The position numbers and the translations under genes were made by a program. Source: Saccharum officinarum (taxonomy: Eukaryota > Streptophyta > Magnoliopsida > Poales > Poaceae). From it: a stretch of 64,000 nt of DNA. Shown here piece after piece: positions 33,459 to 45,483 of this stretch (the stretch's first letter is position 1; each line of letters starts with the position of its first letter). Location: NCBI GenBank assembly GCA_020631735.1, contig CM036223.1, forward strand, positions 7,974,191 through 8,038,190, given 5' to 3'. The notes beneath the pieces were generated by a model. It made no database searches and was not told where the DNA came from. It saw nothing but the letters and a program-made list of their open reading frames with translations.

Positions 33459-33473
33459 ATCTCCCCTTGTTGG
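33459..33473 (-). promoter_or_regulatory. Copia-2 polypurine tract
   Basis: CCAACAAGGGGAGAT on the minus strand abuts the 3' LTR. This is the expected plus-strand primer position. The duplicated copy at 36938-36952 has one extra G. Confidence 0.7.
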
Positions 33474-34599
33474 TAATTGGTGACAAACCTTTCACAAAGA
33501 TGTTATGATAAAATTTTGATTGAACCCATGTCACATTGTCCAAGTATATTACCATGTGTAAGAATTATGGACATGTTATCATGAATTCAAATTGATAGCA
33601 ATGGCTCCCCCTATATGTATGCTATATGTTTGGATTTTGGAAGCATACATGTTATATAGGAAAGTATAGGAGCATTGTCTACCAATAGGTGCTAAGTGTT
33701 TGAGATTATAGACCTTTAAAGTGTGATACTATCGGAGTAGCGATAAACACCATCTTAGCACCTTGTGTAGTTAGATTCCACTTGGAAAAACACAAACATA
33801 ACTAGAAACCTTATGAGATCAATATTATAAGCAAGGTTCTAGTACCACTTTGAAAAACATGAAGCAAGAAAAATCTAACTACTTCCTATTCATGCTAGTA
33901 CCTTAATGCATCATTCAAATTATACTAGCAAGTCACCACACAAGCAATGTATCGGAGAAAAAGAAATGCATAACTATGCATCATACATATGAAGTGCACA
34001 TAGAAATGCAACATTCATGTTTAAAAGCTTGCTCCCCCTACTTGTGTGCTTCTTTTATCAATTCTCCCCCTTTAGGATTTAACTTTGTGAACAACATTTT
34101 TTTCTTTTGTGCTTCTCTTCCTTTGAGTTCTATCTTTGTGAACAACAATTTCTCCCCCTTTGGCACCAATTGACCACAAGGAGCAAACTTTAGATAGATT
34201 ATCATGTTAAATTATGGGGTGAGGATCAAGTTTGTGATTCAACCTAGATTGCTTGCATAAATAAAGTGCTTCGATTTGATCCAAGGGCAAGCTTCTTCAC
34301 ACCTCACTAGAAGGGTTATCATGCACCATGTTGAAGCAAATATTTAGACAAGTTTTCTAGATTAAACACTTAGGATCACAAGCTACTTAAACAAGTTATA
34401 TGCTACCACTAGATCATACAAGACATGGAAACAATTGTGGCACCATATAAACTTCAAATTCATTTGATTTTCATGAATAAGCCTAGAACATGTAAATTAT
34501 GACTAGATACACTAAACATGTACTTAGTATAGAATGTATGACATGTCAACCAATTGTACCTTGGGGCTCAAAGGAGATGCATGTCATATATGGGGTGCA
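33474..34599 (-). other. Copia-2 3' interior, non-coding
   Basis: About 1.1 kb of AT-rich sequence between RNase H and the 3' LTR, containing several CT-rich words (purine-rich on the element strand: GGGGGAGAA near 34060 and 34150) like the multiple polypurine tracts described for Sireviruses. No env-like frame was seen. Confidence 0.6.
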
Positions 34600-35308
34600 T
34601 CAACTCATGTTGGAGAAGTCAAGTATGTTCAACTCATTCTTTAGCTTGTGAAATCTCTTCTCATCAAGTGGCTTGGTGAATAGATCGGCTAATTGATCTT
34701 CGGTGCCCACACTCTCAATAGCAATGTCACCCTTTTGTTGATGATCTCTAATAAAGTGATGGCGAACATCAATATGCTTTGTTCTTTGATGTTGAACCGG
34801 ATTGTTGGTTAGTTTCACGGCACTTTCATTATCACATAGCAATGGCACATTCTTGAAGTTGATTCTAAAATCCTTCAATGTTGCCTTCATCCACAAGATT
34901 TGTGCACAACAACTACCCGCAGCGATGTATTCAGCTTCGGCGGTAGATAGTGCAATACTATTTTGCTTCTTGGATGACCATGAGATAAGTGATCTTCCCA
35001 ACAATTGGCAAGTCCCGAAAGTGCTCTTTCTTTGCACTTTGTCACCGGCATAGTCGAAATCCGAATATCCAACTAGCTCAAAGCTTGCACCTTTGGGATA
35101 CCATAATCCAACATCTTGTGTATGCTTTAAGTACCTCAATATTCTCTTTGTTGCCTTCAAATGACTTTCTCTTGGTGAGGCTTAAAATCTTGCACACATG
35201 CATAAACTAAACATCACATCGGGCCTTGATGTCGTCACATAGAGTAGGCTACCAAATCATTGATCTATATAGCTTTTGATCCACCATGTTGCCACTCTTG
35301 TCACTATC
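34600..35308 (-). pseudogene. Copia-2 RNase H (first assembled copy)
   Basis: The minus strand encodes GYSDFDYAGD, KSTFGTCQLLG, SLISWSSKKQNSIALSTAEAEY, LLCDNESAVKL, RTKHIDVRHHFIRD and DLFTKPLDEKRF, ending DFSNMS. These include the conserved acidic residues of Copia RNase H. The protein is identical over its shared length to that at 38067-38666. It breaks at the gap: the last matching bases are GTCACTATC at 35300-35308, followed by 10 unrelated bases and N. Confidence 0.88.
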
Positions 35309-35318
35309 TGTAACAGAA

Positions 35319-35418
35319 NNNNNNNNNNNNNNNNNNNNNNNNNNNNNNNNNNNNNNNNNNNNNNNNNNNNNNNNNNNNNNNNNNNNNNNNNNNNNNNNNN
35401 NNNNNNNNNNNNNNNNNN
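35319..35418. other. assembly gap (100 N) inside Copia-2
   Basis: Exactly 100 N. It joins mid reverse-transcriptase/RNase H sequence on the left to mid-LTR sequence on the right, an order not expected for a simple element. Confidence 0.99.
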
Positions 35419-36937
35419 CACAGAACCTACCAAATGGCAAAAGGTTGCAAATGACATGAGCAATTCTAACGTTGCCTTTGGCGCTTTGTCGAGGTAGGCA
35501 CAAACCCTCAAATCACCGGAGGTGGCCAAGAACAATCACCAACTCTTGCCAACGCCTCCAAGCTGCTCTAAACCGTCTAGGTGGCGGCAACCACCAAGAG
35601 AAACAAGAATCCGCAGCAAATCAACCACCAAGTGCCAACTAGATGCAATCTCGTAATACAAATGCACTTGGATCACTCAATCTCACTTCGAATATGCAAA
35701 GAAGCAAGAGAGATGAGTGGGAGGGGAGTTGCTTAGCTCAAAGTGCTCACAAGTATGTCAAATGTCGAGAGCATGCGAGAGAGCGAGCCTTGAGCCAGCC
35801 AACGAGTATATATAGACGTACCCCTTTGAATAGAGCCGTTAGAAACTTAAACAACTGAAATCGCGCTGACCGAACGCGCTGGTCCAACTGACCGGACACG
35901 CCGGTCGCGCAACGGCTAAGTCGCGAAGCACTGACCGGACGCGCTGGTCCAACTGACTAGACACGCCGGTCGCACTGACCGGACGCGCTGGTCCAACTGA
36001 CCGGACGCGCCGGTCGCACAAAGGCTAGCTGCGAAGCAACGACCGGACGCGCTTGACGCGCAGACCGGACGCGCTGCAAACAACCGGACGTGCCGGTCCC
36101 ATGACTGACCGGACGCGCTGGTCAAGTTTGAGCAGCGCACAACAACACAATGACTGGACGCGCTAGAGAAATGACCGGACGTCATAGTGCCAGTGTCCGG
36201 TTAGAGTCTAGTAAGCTCCCTGAATGACCGAACGCGTCCGATCGACTGTGACCGGACGCGCTTCGCGTTCGATCATCAAACTGAAATACACGCAAACACT
36301 GAACACTGATCGGACGCATCCGGTCATGCAAAGACCGTGTCCGGTTCAGCGTCCGGTCACCTCCGTGACCTCCGTTCGCCTCCGTTTCTTTTCCGACTTT
36401 CGGTGTAGTGGAAAATAGTCATTTCAACTCCTCGAAAACGCCTGAATCCCGCCTCGCAAGCTCGGAGAGAGGGAGAGAGGACCCAAACCCTCTCTACTGC
36501 TCAAACTCCACCGCCTTCGCAAACGTGCTAACACCACCAAAGTGATCTTCGTCATGTGTGAGTGTGTTAGCATTTTCACAATCATTTTTCGAGGCGATAT
36601 TAGTTCTATCCAAATGCATATGATTATGAAATGCACACCTAGAGGCACTTAGGAGTTCAATAGCCGCGTCATTCCCCTCTTTATAGTACGGCTATCTATC
36701 CTATAATATAACCACACCCACTAGGTGTCTTGGTTACTAAAACACAACCCTTAAGCATATACCTTTGCCTTCATCACGTAGGGTTGCGTCCAAATCCAAG
36801 TGTGGCCATCATGATCACCATGTCCATCTTGCCACCACCTTGGAATGTACTAATCCTCATATGCTACATACAACTTAGGCATAGGATTAGTACTTAGGCA
36901 TTGTCACTAATTACCAACACCAAACATAGGACTTTCA
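35419..36937 (-). repeat. Copia-2 LTR, partial duplicate
   Basis: Near-identical to 31957-33458 but peppered with single-base losses (for example ATCCCGC to ATCCGC, TGTTCGAG to TGTCGAG, CCAACCTT to CCACCTT). It starts in mid-LTR at the gap edge. Confidence 0.85.
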
Positions 36938-38666
36938 TCTCCCCCTTGTTGGTAATTGGTGACAAACCTTTCACAAAGATGTTATGATAAAATTTTGATT
37001 GAACCATGTCACATTGTCCAAGTATATTACCATGTGTAAGAATATGGACATGTTATCATGAATTCAAATTGATAGCAATGGCTCCCCCTATATGTATGCT
37101 ATATGTTTGGATTTTGGAAGCATACATGTTATATAGGAAAGTATAGGAGCATTGTCTACAATAGGTGCTAAGTGTTTAGATTATAGACCTTAAAGTGTGA
37201 TACATCGGAGTAGCGATAAACACCATCTTAGCACCTTGTGTAGTTAGATTCCACTTGGAAAAACACAAACATAACTAGAAACCTTATGAGATCAATATTA
37301 TAAGCAAGGTTCTAGTACCACTTTGAAAAACATGAAGCAAGAAAAATCTAACTACTTCCTATTCATGCTAGTACCTTAATGCATCATTCAAATTATACTA
37401 GCAAGTCACCACACAAGCAATGTATCGGAGAAAAAGAAATGCATAACTATGCATCATACATATGAAGTGCACATAGATGCACATTCATGTTTAAAAGCTT
37501 GCTCCCCTACTTGTGTGCTTCTTTTATCAATTCTCCCCCCCTTTAGGATTTAACTTTGTGAACAACATTTTTTTCTTTGTGCTTCTCTTCCTTTGAGTTC
37601 TATCTTTGTGAACAACAATTTCTCCCCCTTTGGCACCATTGACCACAAGGAGCAACTTTAGATAGATTATCATGTTAAATTATGGGGTGAGGATCAAGTT
37701 TGTGATTCAACCTAGATTGCTTGCATAAATAAAGTGCTTCGATTTGATCCAAGGGCAAGCTTCTTCACACCTCACTAGAAGGGTTATCATGCACCATGTT
37801 GAAGCAAATATTTAGACAAGTTTTCTAGATTAAACACTTAGGATCACAAGCTACTTAAACAAGTTATATGCTACCACTAGATCATACAAGACATGGAAAC
37901 ATTGTGGCACCATATAAACTTCAAATTCATTTGATTTTCATGAATAAGCCTAGAACATGTAAATTATGACTAGATACACTAAACATGTACTTAGTATAGA
38001 ATGTATGACATGTCAACCAATTGTACCTTGGGGCTCAAAGGAGATGCATGTCATATATGGGGTGCATCAACTCATGTTGGAGAAGTCAAGTATGTTCAAC
38101 TCATTCTTTAGCTTGTGAAATCTCTTCTCATCAAGTGGCTTGGTGAATAGATCGGCTAATTGATCTTCGGTGCCCACACTCTCAATAGCAATGTCACCCT
38201 TTTGTTGATGATCTCTAATAAAGTGATGGCGAACATCAATATGCTTTGTTCTTTGATGTTGAACCGGATTGTTGGTTAGTTTCACGGCACTTTCATTATC
38301 ACATAGCAATGGCACATTCTTGAAGTTGATTCTAAAATCCTTCAATGTTGCCTTCATCCACAAGATTTGTGCACAACAACTACCCGCAGCGATGTATTCA
38401 GCTTCGGCGGTAGATAGTGCAATACTATTTTGCTTCTTGGATGACCATGAGATAAGTGATCTTCCCAACAATTGGCAAGTCCCGAAAGTGCTCTTTCTTT
38501 GCACTTTGTCACCGGCATAGTCGAAATCCGAATATCCAACTAGCTCAAAGCTTGCACCTTTGGGATACCATAATCCAACATCTTGTGTATGCTTTAAGTA
38601 CCTCAATATTCTCTTTGTTGCCTTCAAATGACTTTCTCTTGGTGAGGCTTGAAATCTTGCACACAT
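36938..38666 (-). pseudogene. Copia-2 3' interior and RNase H (second assembled copy)
   Basis: Duplicates 33459-35165. RNase H (38067-38666) is open and identical in protein to the first copy. Its N-terminal extension connects toward the reverse transcriptase, so this copy is continuous with the rest of the element. Confidence 0.88.
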
Positions 38667-40485
38667 GCATAACTAAACATCACATCAGGCCTTGATGTCG
38701 TCACATAGAGTAGGCTACCAATCATTGATCTATATAGCTTTTGATCCACCATGTTGCCACTCTTGTCACTATCCAAGCTTCCACTAGTGCTCATTGGAGT
38801 AGTGATTCCTTTTGCATCTTCCATACCAAACTTCTTTAGCATATCCTTTATGTATGGTTTGGCTTACAAATGTTCCTTCCTTCATTTGTTTGATTTGAAG
38901 TCCAAGAAAGAAACTAAGTTCACCAATCATTGACATTTCAAATTCCTTTGCCATCATTTTCCCAAACTCATCACAATAATCTTGATTGGTTGAACCGAAT
39001 ATGATATCATCAACATATATTTGCAATACAAACAAGTCTTTACAATCTTCTTGGTGAATAGAGTAGTATCCACTTTGCCCATGACAAATCCTTTGGATAG
39101 CAAGAAATCTCTTAATCTTTCATACCATGCTCTAGGTGCTTGTTTCAATCCATACAAAGCCTTTCTCAACTTGTATACATGATTGGGTTTCTTGTCATCT
39201 TCAAAACCAGGAGGTTGCTCCACATACACCTCCTCTTGAATGTACCCATTGAGAAATGCACTCTTCACATCCATTTGATATAGCTTGATATTGTGAGCAC
39301 AAGCATAGGCAAGTAAGATCCTAATTGCTTCCAATCTTGCAACTGAGGCATATGTTTCACCAAAGTCAAGACCCTCTATTTGTGTGTAACCTTGAGCCAC
39401 TAGTCTTGCTTTGTTCCTTACTACTATCCCATCTTGATCTTGTTTGTTGCGAAAGACCCATCTTGTTCCAATAACATTGTGATCCTTAGGCCTCTCAACT
39501 AATTCGCATACTTCATTTCTCTTGAAGTTGTTGAGCTCTTCATGCATTGCATTTACCCAATCTAGATCTCTCAATGCTTTATCAATGTCCTTGGGTTCTT
39601 CCATTGACACAAAAGAAGAGTGAGCACAAAAAGATGTCAATCTTGATCTAGTTTGAACTCCCCTTTGTATGTCACCAATGATGGAATCCAATGGATGGTC
39701 TCTTGCAATGTTAGTTGGTTGAAGCACTTGGACTTGATTGCTTGGATGTTGATGTTGATCATAAGTTGGAGATGATGAACTAGCCACTTGTTGATTTTGT
39801 TGCACTTGAGATGATGTACTAGCTTGTGTAATTGGACTTTGGAGCACTTGATCTTTGTCATCCACATCAATCACTTGCTTTGGCCTAATATCACCAATAT
39901 CCATTTCTTTCATAGCATTTGTCAATTGAGTTCCTCTCACATCATTCAAGTTATCTTCCTCATCTTGAGATCCATTTGTTTCATCAAACTCAACATCATG
40001 AACTTCCTCAAGTAAACCACTAGCCAAATTCCAAACTCTATAAGCTTTGCTAGTAGTGGAGTACCCAAGTAAGAATCCTTCATCACATTTCTTCTCAAAC
40101 TTGCTCAATCTAGTGCCTTCTTCAAGATGTAGAATTTGCAACCAAATACCCGAAAGTATGCAATGTTGGGCTTTCTTCCATTTAAGATCTCATATGGTGT
40201 CTTCTCTAGGAACTTGTGGCAATAGAGGCGGTTGCTATAGAAGCAAGCTGTGTTGATTGCTTCGGCCCAAAATGAATGACTCACATTATACTCATTCAAC
40301 ATTGATCTTGCCATATCAATCAAGGTTCTATTCTTCCTCTCAACTAAGCCATTTGATTGAGGTGTATACTTGGCCGAGAATTGATGTTTGATTCCAAGCT
40401 CATCACATAGCTCGTCAACTCTTGTGTTTCTAAACTCACTTCCATTGTCACTTCTTACTTTCTTGATTATGGTTTCAAACTGATT
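38624..40485 (-). pseudogene. Copia-2 reverse transcriptase and integrase C-terminus
   Basis: Frame 40141-38954 carries the integrase tail and reverse transcriptase ([68 protein letters not shown]). The catalytic YVDD at 39006-39017 lies in overlapping frame 39035-38784, and frame 38842-38624 continues to RNase H. At least three frameshifts lie near 39040, 38850 and 38690. The integrase piece DMARSMLNEYNVSHSFWAEA is at 40323-40105. Confidence 0.88.
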
Positions 40486-41235
40486 TTACACTCTCTTGAT
40501 GAACTTCTTGAATATGTCAAATACATCACTTTTGTCCCCAAGAAAGAATACCCATGTATATCTAGTGAAATCATCCACAATCACAAAGCCATACTTGTTG
40601 CCACCAATACTTGTGTATGTAGTTGGCCCAAATAGATCCATGTGCAACAACTCAAATGCCTTGGAAGTACTCATGATGCTTTTCAATGGATGAGTGTTGT
40701 CTACTTGCTTTCCGGCTTGACATGCACTACATAGCTTATCTTTCTCAAATGTGACATCCTTCCAGCCTCTAACTAAGTCATGCTTCACTAACTTGTTTAA
40801 TTGCTTCATGCCAACATGACCAAGTCTTCTATGCCATAACCAACCCATACTTGATTTGGTGAGCAAACATGTTGAAAGTTGAGTGTCACTAGCATTGAAA
40901 TCAACCAAGTATAGATTCTCATATCTAAAGCCTTTGAAGATCAAGTTAGAGCCATCAACACTAACTATCTCCACATCATCAACACCAAATATGCACTTGA
41001 AACCGAGATCACACAATTGAGCAACCGAGAGAAGATTGAAGTTCAACTTTTTAACTAAGAGCACATTGGAAATGCTATGATCATTTGAGATTGCAATCCT
41101 TCCAAGAGTCTTTACATCACCCTTGCTATTGTCACCAAATGTGATGCTATCAATGCCACTATCATTTGATTTGAGAGAGTTGAACATTCTTGAATCACTG
41201 GTCATATGTTGAGAGCACCCACTATCAAGCACTCA
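40486..41235 (-). pseudogene. Copia-2 protease and integrase core
   Basis: LDSGCSQHMTSD (protease active site) starts right after a TGA at 41233-41235. Next come FNLLSVAQLCDLGF, the HHCC zinc region HRRLGHVGMKQL...CSACQAGK, and DLFGPTTYTSIGGNKYG with the first catalytic Asp. A stop at 40486 follows IKRV, where Copia-1 reads on as QNEFETT. Confidence 0.9.
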
Positions 41236-41262
41236 ATGTCTTCCTCTAGCCTTGTAATTTAC

Positions 41263-43410
41263 CTACAAAACAATTTAATGTCTTTTAGGTACCCATACTT
41301 GCTTGGGTCCTTGGAGGTTAGTAACTAAGCTCTTTGGTACCCAAATGGCCTTCTTCTTTGGACCCATAATTGGTGTACTAACAAACTTAGCATGCACACC
41401 TTTCTCACCCTTGGTAAGCACATAACAAGAATCAAAAGGAATGTAAGGTACATTAGCATTTTTCTTATTCTTGTTCATTTTATTGCAATTAATCTCTAGA
41501 TGACCAACTTGCTTGCATCTATTGTAATAACGACCATTGCTCTTCACAAAATGAGACTTTGGAGTAGCAAAGGCCGCCTTGCCCTTCTTGGGAGTATAAC
41601 CCAAACCCTCTTTGTTAAGAGAGAACCTTTGGCTACCCAAGCATTTTAGCAAGCGGGCATCCCCACCATAGGCATTGCCTAATGCGTGGGTGAGATCATC
41701 CACCTCTCTCTTGAGTCTCATTCTCAACCACAAGTGATGAATCACTAGTAGTAGAGATAGAGTTGGTTGTGGTGGATGATGATGAGCTACATGAAGCATT
41801 AGTAGGACCAACAAATAAAGAATCATCAATAATATCACATGTTAGTCCAATGTCATAAGTGACAATCACTTGCTCCTCCTTAGCTTCCTTCATGAGCTTC
41901 TCCAACTTGAGGTCCTTTTCCTTGATGAGCTCAAGTTGAGTGGAGTGGGCTTCCTTAAGCCTAGTGTGAGCAACTTCAAGATCCTCGTGGTCTTCCTTTA
42001 GACACTCACGAGAGGCCTCTAGCTCATCAAAGGATTTCCTAAGAGCTTTGAGCTCTTGTTCAATTCCTTTGCACTCCTTACTCTTTTTGAGAGCAACAAG
42101 CTCCTCCATCAAGGCATCATTTTCATTGCTCTTAGTAATGAGCTCTTGCTCTAAGATCTTGCACTTCTTGGTTGTCCTCTTGTAGCCCTTGCTCATTTGA
42201 TCTATTATGCCTAATAGATCATCCTTGGAGTAGTCCTCATCCTCCTCCTCATCACTCCTACAATCATCACTAGCACAAGATCATCATCACTATCATCATG
42301 TTTTACCTTGGTAGGCTTGGCCATAAGGCATGTCGATGTAGTGTCAAAGATGGATGGCTTGTTGGAGAGGGCGATGTTTGCAATGGCTTGCCGAGTGGTC
42401 TTATCATCATCACTAGAGCTATCATCATCACTATCAGAGTTATCACTATCCCAAGTGACCACATAGCCACCACCCTTCTTCTTGTTGTTGAATGTGAACC
42501 ACTTCTTTGCTTTCTTCTCCTTCTTGTTCTTCTTCAACTTCAACTCCCATCATGATATCTTTTGTCTTCATAGGGGCACTTTGCCACTACATGATCGGGG
42601 CTATTGCAATTGTAGCAAAGCACCTCCTTTACCTTCATGAAGTCCCTTCTCTTTCTTGCACCATAGCCTCTCTTCTTCATGAACCGACCCATCTTTTGCA
42701 CTAGAAGGACCATGGTCTTATCATCAACCTTGCTCTTGCCCTTGGAAGAAGAAGCCTTGAATGCGGTGGTCTTCTCTTGCTTGACCTTGATCTCCTTCTT
42801 CTCATCTTCATCTTCATCATCATCATATTGAGCATCGATCATGACATCTCCAAGCACTTGGTTTGGAGTCACCTTTTCTAAATCCTCTCTTTGGATCATC
42901 TTCCTCAAGATAGCAAACTTCTTAGGTAAGTTTATCAAGAACTTATGTGAGAATTCCTTGTCCTTGACATCTTCTCCTAGACTCTTGAGATCATTGACAA
43001 TAACTTGTATCCTATAGAACATCTTCGGTATGGACTCGTCATCCTTCATCTTGAAGCTTGCAAACTTATTCCTTGAGCATATAGAGCTTGGCACTCTTTA
43101 CCGTTGAAGTGCCCTCATATGTTTCCTCTAATCTTATCCACACTTCGCTTGCCATCTCAAGATCCTTGATTTGCTCAAAGACCTTTGCATCAATCCCATT
43201 GTAGAGAGTATTGAGAGCCATAGTGTTGCATTGGTTGTTGATGCGATCATTGTTGGTGAGGTTGTCAGGATCAATAATAGCATAATCATGGTGTGTCACC
43301 TTCCAAACATTCTCATGAATAGAGCCAAGATATTGCTTCATCTTTCTTTTCTAATGATCAAAAGATGTGACACCATCAAAGAATGGAGGCTTGCCCCCCG
43401 ACATGGTTGA
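41263..43410 (-). pseudogene. Copia-2 gag, frameshifted
   Basis: Capsid frames 43341-43066 and 43094-42540 meet at a shift near 43080. The knuckle CYNCNSPDHVVAKC lies in the latter. Frame 42543-42211 is Lys/Asp-rich, frame 42196-41696 is a Glu/Leu/Lys coiled coil, and 41838-41275 contains a second Cys/His cluster RCKQVGHLEINC with its first Cys apparently changed to Tyr (GRYYNRC). Stops TAA (41275), TAG (41263) and TGA (41233) separate gag from protease in one frame. Confidence 0.88.
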
Positions 43411-43465
43411 ACACAACTTGAGCCATCTTACACCGAGGTTGTTAAGCCTTGAAAACGGTGACCAC

Positions 43466-43478
43466 GGCTCTGATACCA
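43466..43478 (-). promoter_or_regulatory. Copia-2 primer-binding site (tRNA-iMet)
   Basis: TGGTATCAGAGCC on the minus strand, 2 nt inside the 5' LTR. It is a perfect 13-nt match to the plant initiator tRNA-Met 3' end. Confidence 0.93.
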
Positions 43479-43480
43479 CT

Positions 43481-45478
43481 TGAAAGGTCTTGATAGCTAG
43501 AGAGGGGTGAATAGGCTTATAAAATTTTCTACAAAGACAATGTAAACAAGTTTATCAATATAACAAGTAGCGAGATGTGAGTTTTGCTTAGCCTACGGGG
43601 TGTTTGCAAGCCACCTATCCAAAATACAATTCTAGTAGTTGCACTCAACCGCACAAGTTAAACCGAGAAGGTAACTACAACTACAACTAGCAAGCTACAC
43701 AAAAGAGCTACTCTAGCAAAGCTAACTAGATAGCAAAGATAACTAAGAAAGTAATGCGGAGTTGAGTTAGGAGAGTTTCACCGAGGGGCGAAGTAATGAG
43801 CCAACCAATATGATCAACAATGAATACCAAGATAACCGAACACCGGGATCAATCAATCACAATATGAAAGTGAAGACACGAAGATTTATCCCGAGGTTCA
43901 CGTGCTTGCTGGCACGCTAGTCCCCGTTGTGTCCCTCTTCACCACGTGGTTCGGTGGCTAATCGGTCACACACCGAGCCTCTCGAAAGCCGCCACAAGAA
44001 CCTACCAAATGGCAAAAGGTTGCAAATGACACGAGCAATTCACTAACGTTGTCTTTAGCGCTTTGCCGAGGTAGGCACAAACCCCTCACAATCACCAGAG
44101 GTGGCCAAGAACAATCACCAACTCTTGCCAACGCCACCAAGCTTCTCCAAACCGTCTAGGTGGCGGCAACCACCAAGAGAAACAAGAATCCCGCAGCAAA
44201 TCAACCACCAAGTGCCAACTAGATGCAATCTCGTAATGCAAATGCACTTGGATCACTCAATCTCACTTCGAATATGTAAAGAAGCAAGAGAGATGAGTGG
44301 GAGGGGAGTTGCTTAGCTCAAAGTGCTCATAAGTATGTCAAATGTTCGAGAGCATGCGAGAGAGCGAGCCTTGAGCCAGCCAACGAGTATATACAGATGT
44401 ACCCCTTCGAATAGAGCCGTTAGAAACTTAAACAACCGAAATCGCGCTGACCGAACGCGCTGGTCCAACTGACCAGACGCGTCGGTCGCGCAACGGCTAA
44501 GTCACGAAGCACTGACCGGATGCGTTGGTCCAACTGACCGGACACGCTGATCGCACTGACCGGACGCGCTGGTCTAACTGACCGGACGCATCGGTCGCAC
44601 AACGGCTAACTGCGAAGCAACGACCGGACGTGCCGGTCCCGTGACTGACCGGATGCGCTGGTCATGTCTGAGCAGCGCACAACAACACAATGACCGGACG
44701 CGCTAGAGAAATGACCAGACGCCACAGTGCCAGCGTCCGGTTAGAGTCTAGTAAGCTCCCTGAACGACCGGACACGTCCGATCGACTGTGACCGGACGCG
44801 CTTCGCATCCGCTCATCAAACTGAAATACGCGTAGACACTGAACATTGACCGGACGTGTCCGGTCATGCAAAGACCGCGTCCGGTTCAGCGTCCGGTCAC
44901 CTCTGTGACCTCCGTTCGCCTCCGTTTCTTTTCCGACTTTCGACGTAGTGGAAAATAGTCGTTTCAACTCCTCGAAAACGCCTGAATGCCGCCTCGCAAG
45001 CTCGGTGGGAGGGAGAGAGGACCACAAACCCTCTCTACTGCTCAAACTCCACCGCCTTCACAACCGTGCTAACACCACCAAGTGATCTTCGTCATGTGTG
45101 AGTGTGTTAGCATTTTCACAATCATTTTTCGAGGCGATATTAGTTCTATCCAAATGCATATGATTATGAAATGCACACCTAGAGGCACTTAGGAGTTCAA
45201 TAGCCACATCATTCCCCTCTTTATAGTACGGCTATCTATCCTATAATGTAACCACGCCCACTAGGTGTCTTGGTTACTAAAACATAACCCTTAAGCATAT
45301 ACCTTTGCCTTCATCACGTAGGGTTGCGTCCAAATCCAAGTGTGGCCATCATGATCACCATGTCCATCTTGCCACCAACCTTGGAATGTACTAATCCTCA
45401 TATGCTACATACAACTTAGGCATAGGATTAGTACTTAGGCATTGTCACTAATTACCAACACCAAACATAGGACTTTTA
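43481..45478 (-). repeat. Copia-2 5' LTR (1998 bp)
   Basis: Runs TAAAAGTCC... (TG to TA change at the outer tip) to ...AAGACCTTTCA. The TATA-equivalent near 44388 reads TGTATATAC instead of CTATATATAC. The CpG array at 44450-44902 is somewhat shorter than in the 3' LTR. Confidence 0.9.
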
Positions 45479-45483
45479 GAGGA
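45479..45483. repeat. Copia-2 target-site duplication, right (GAGGA)
   Basis: Matches 31438-31442. Removing the element restores LINE2 ORF2. Confidence 0.88.

Larger units (their letters stand above)
31443..45478 (-). mobile_element. Copia-2: Sirevirus-like Ty1/copia retrotransposon with suspect internal duplication
   Basis: Minus strand; 5' LTR 45478-43481, primer site, gag, protease, integrase, reverse transcriptase, RNase H, 3' interior, then 3' LTR (33458-31443). It is the same family as Copia-1. As assembled it is 14.0 kb, because 31959-35308 is repeated as 35421-38773 across a 100-N gap. Removing one copy and the gap leaves about 10.6 kb, a normal Sirevirus size. Several frameshifts disrupt gag and pol. 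Confidence 0.88.

Noticed and set aside
33474..34599. Possible env-like gene after RNase H, reported in some Sireviruses
   Set aside because: No open frame above about 65 codons and no membrane-protein features. The segment is AT-rich and non-coding.
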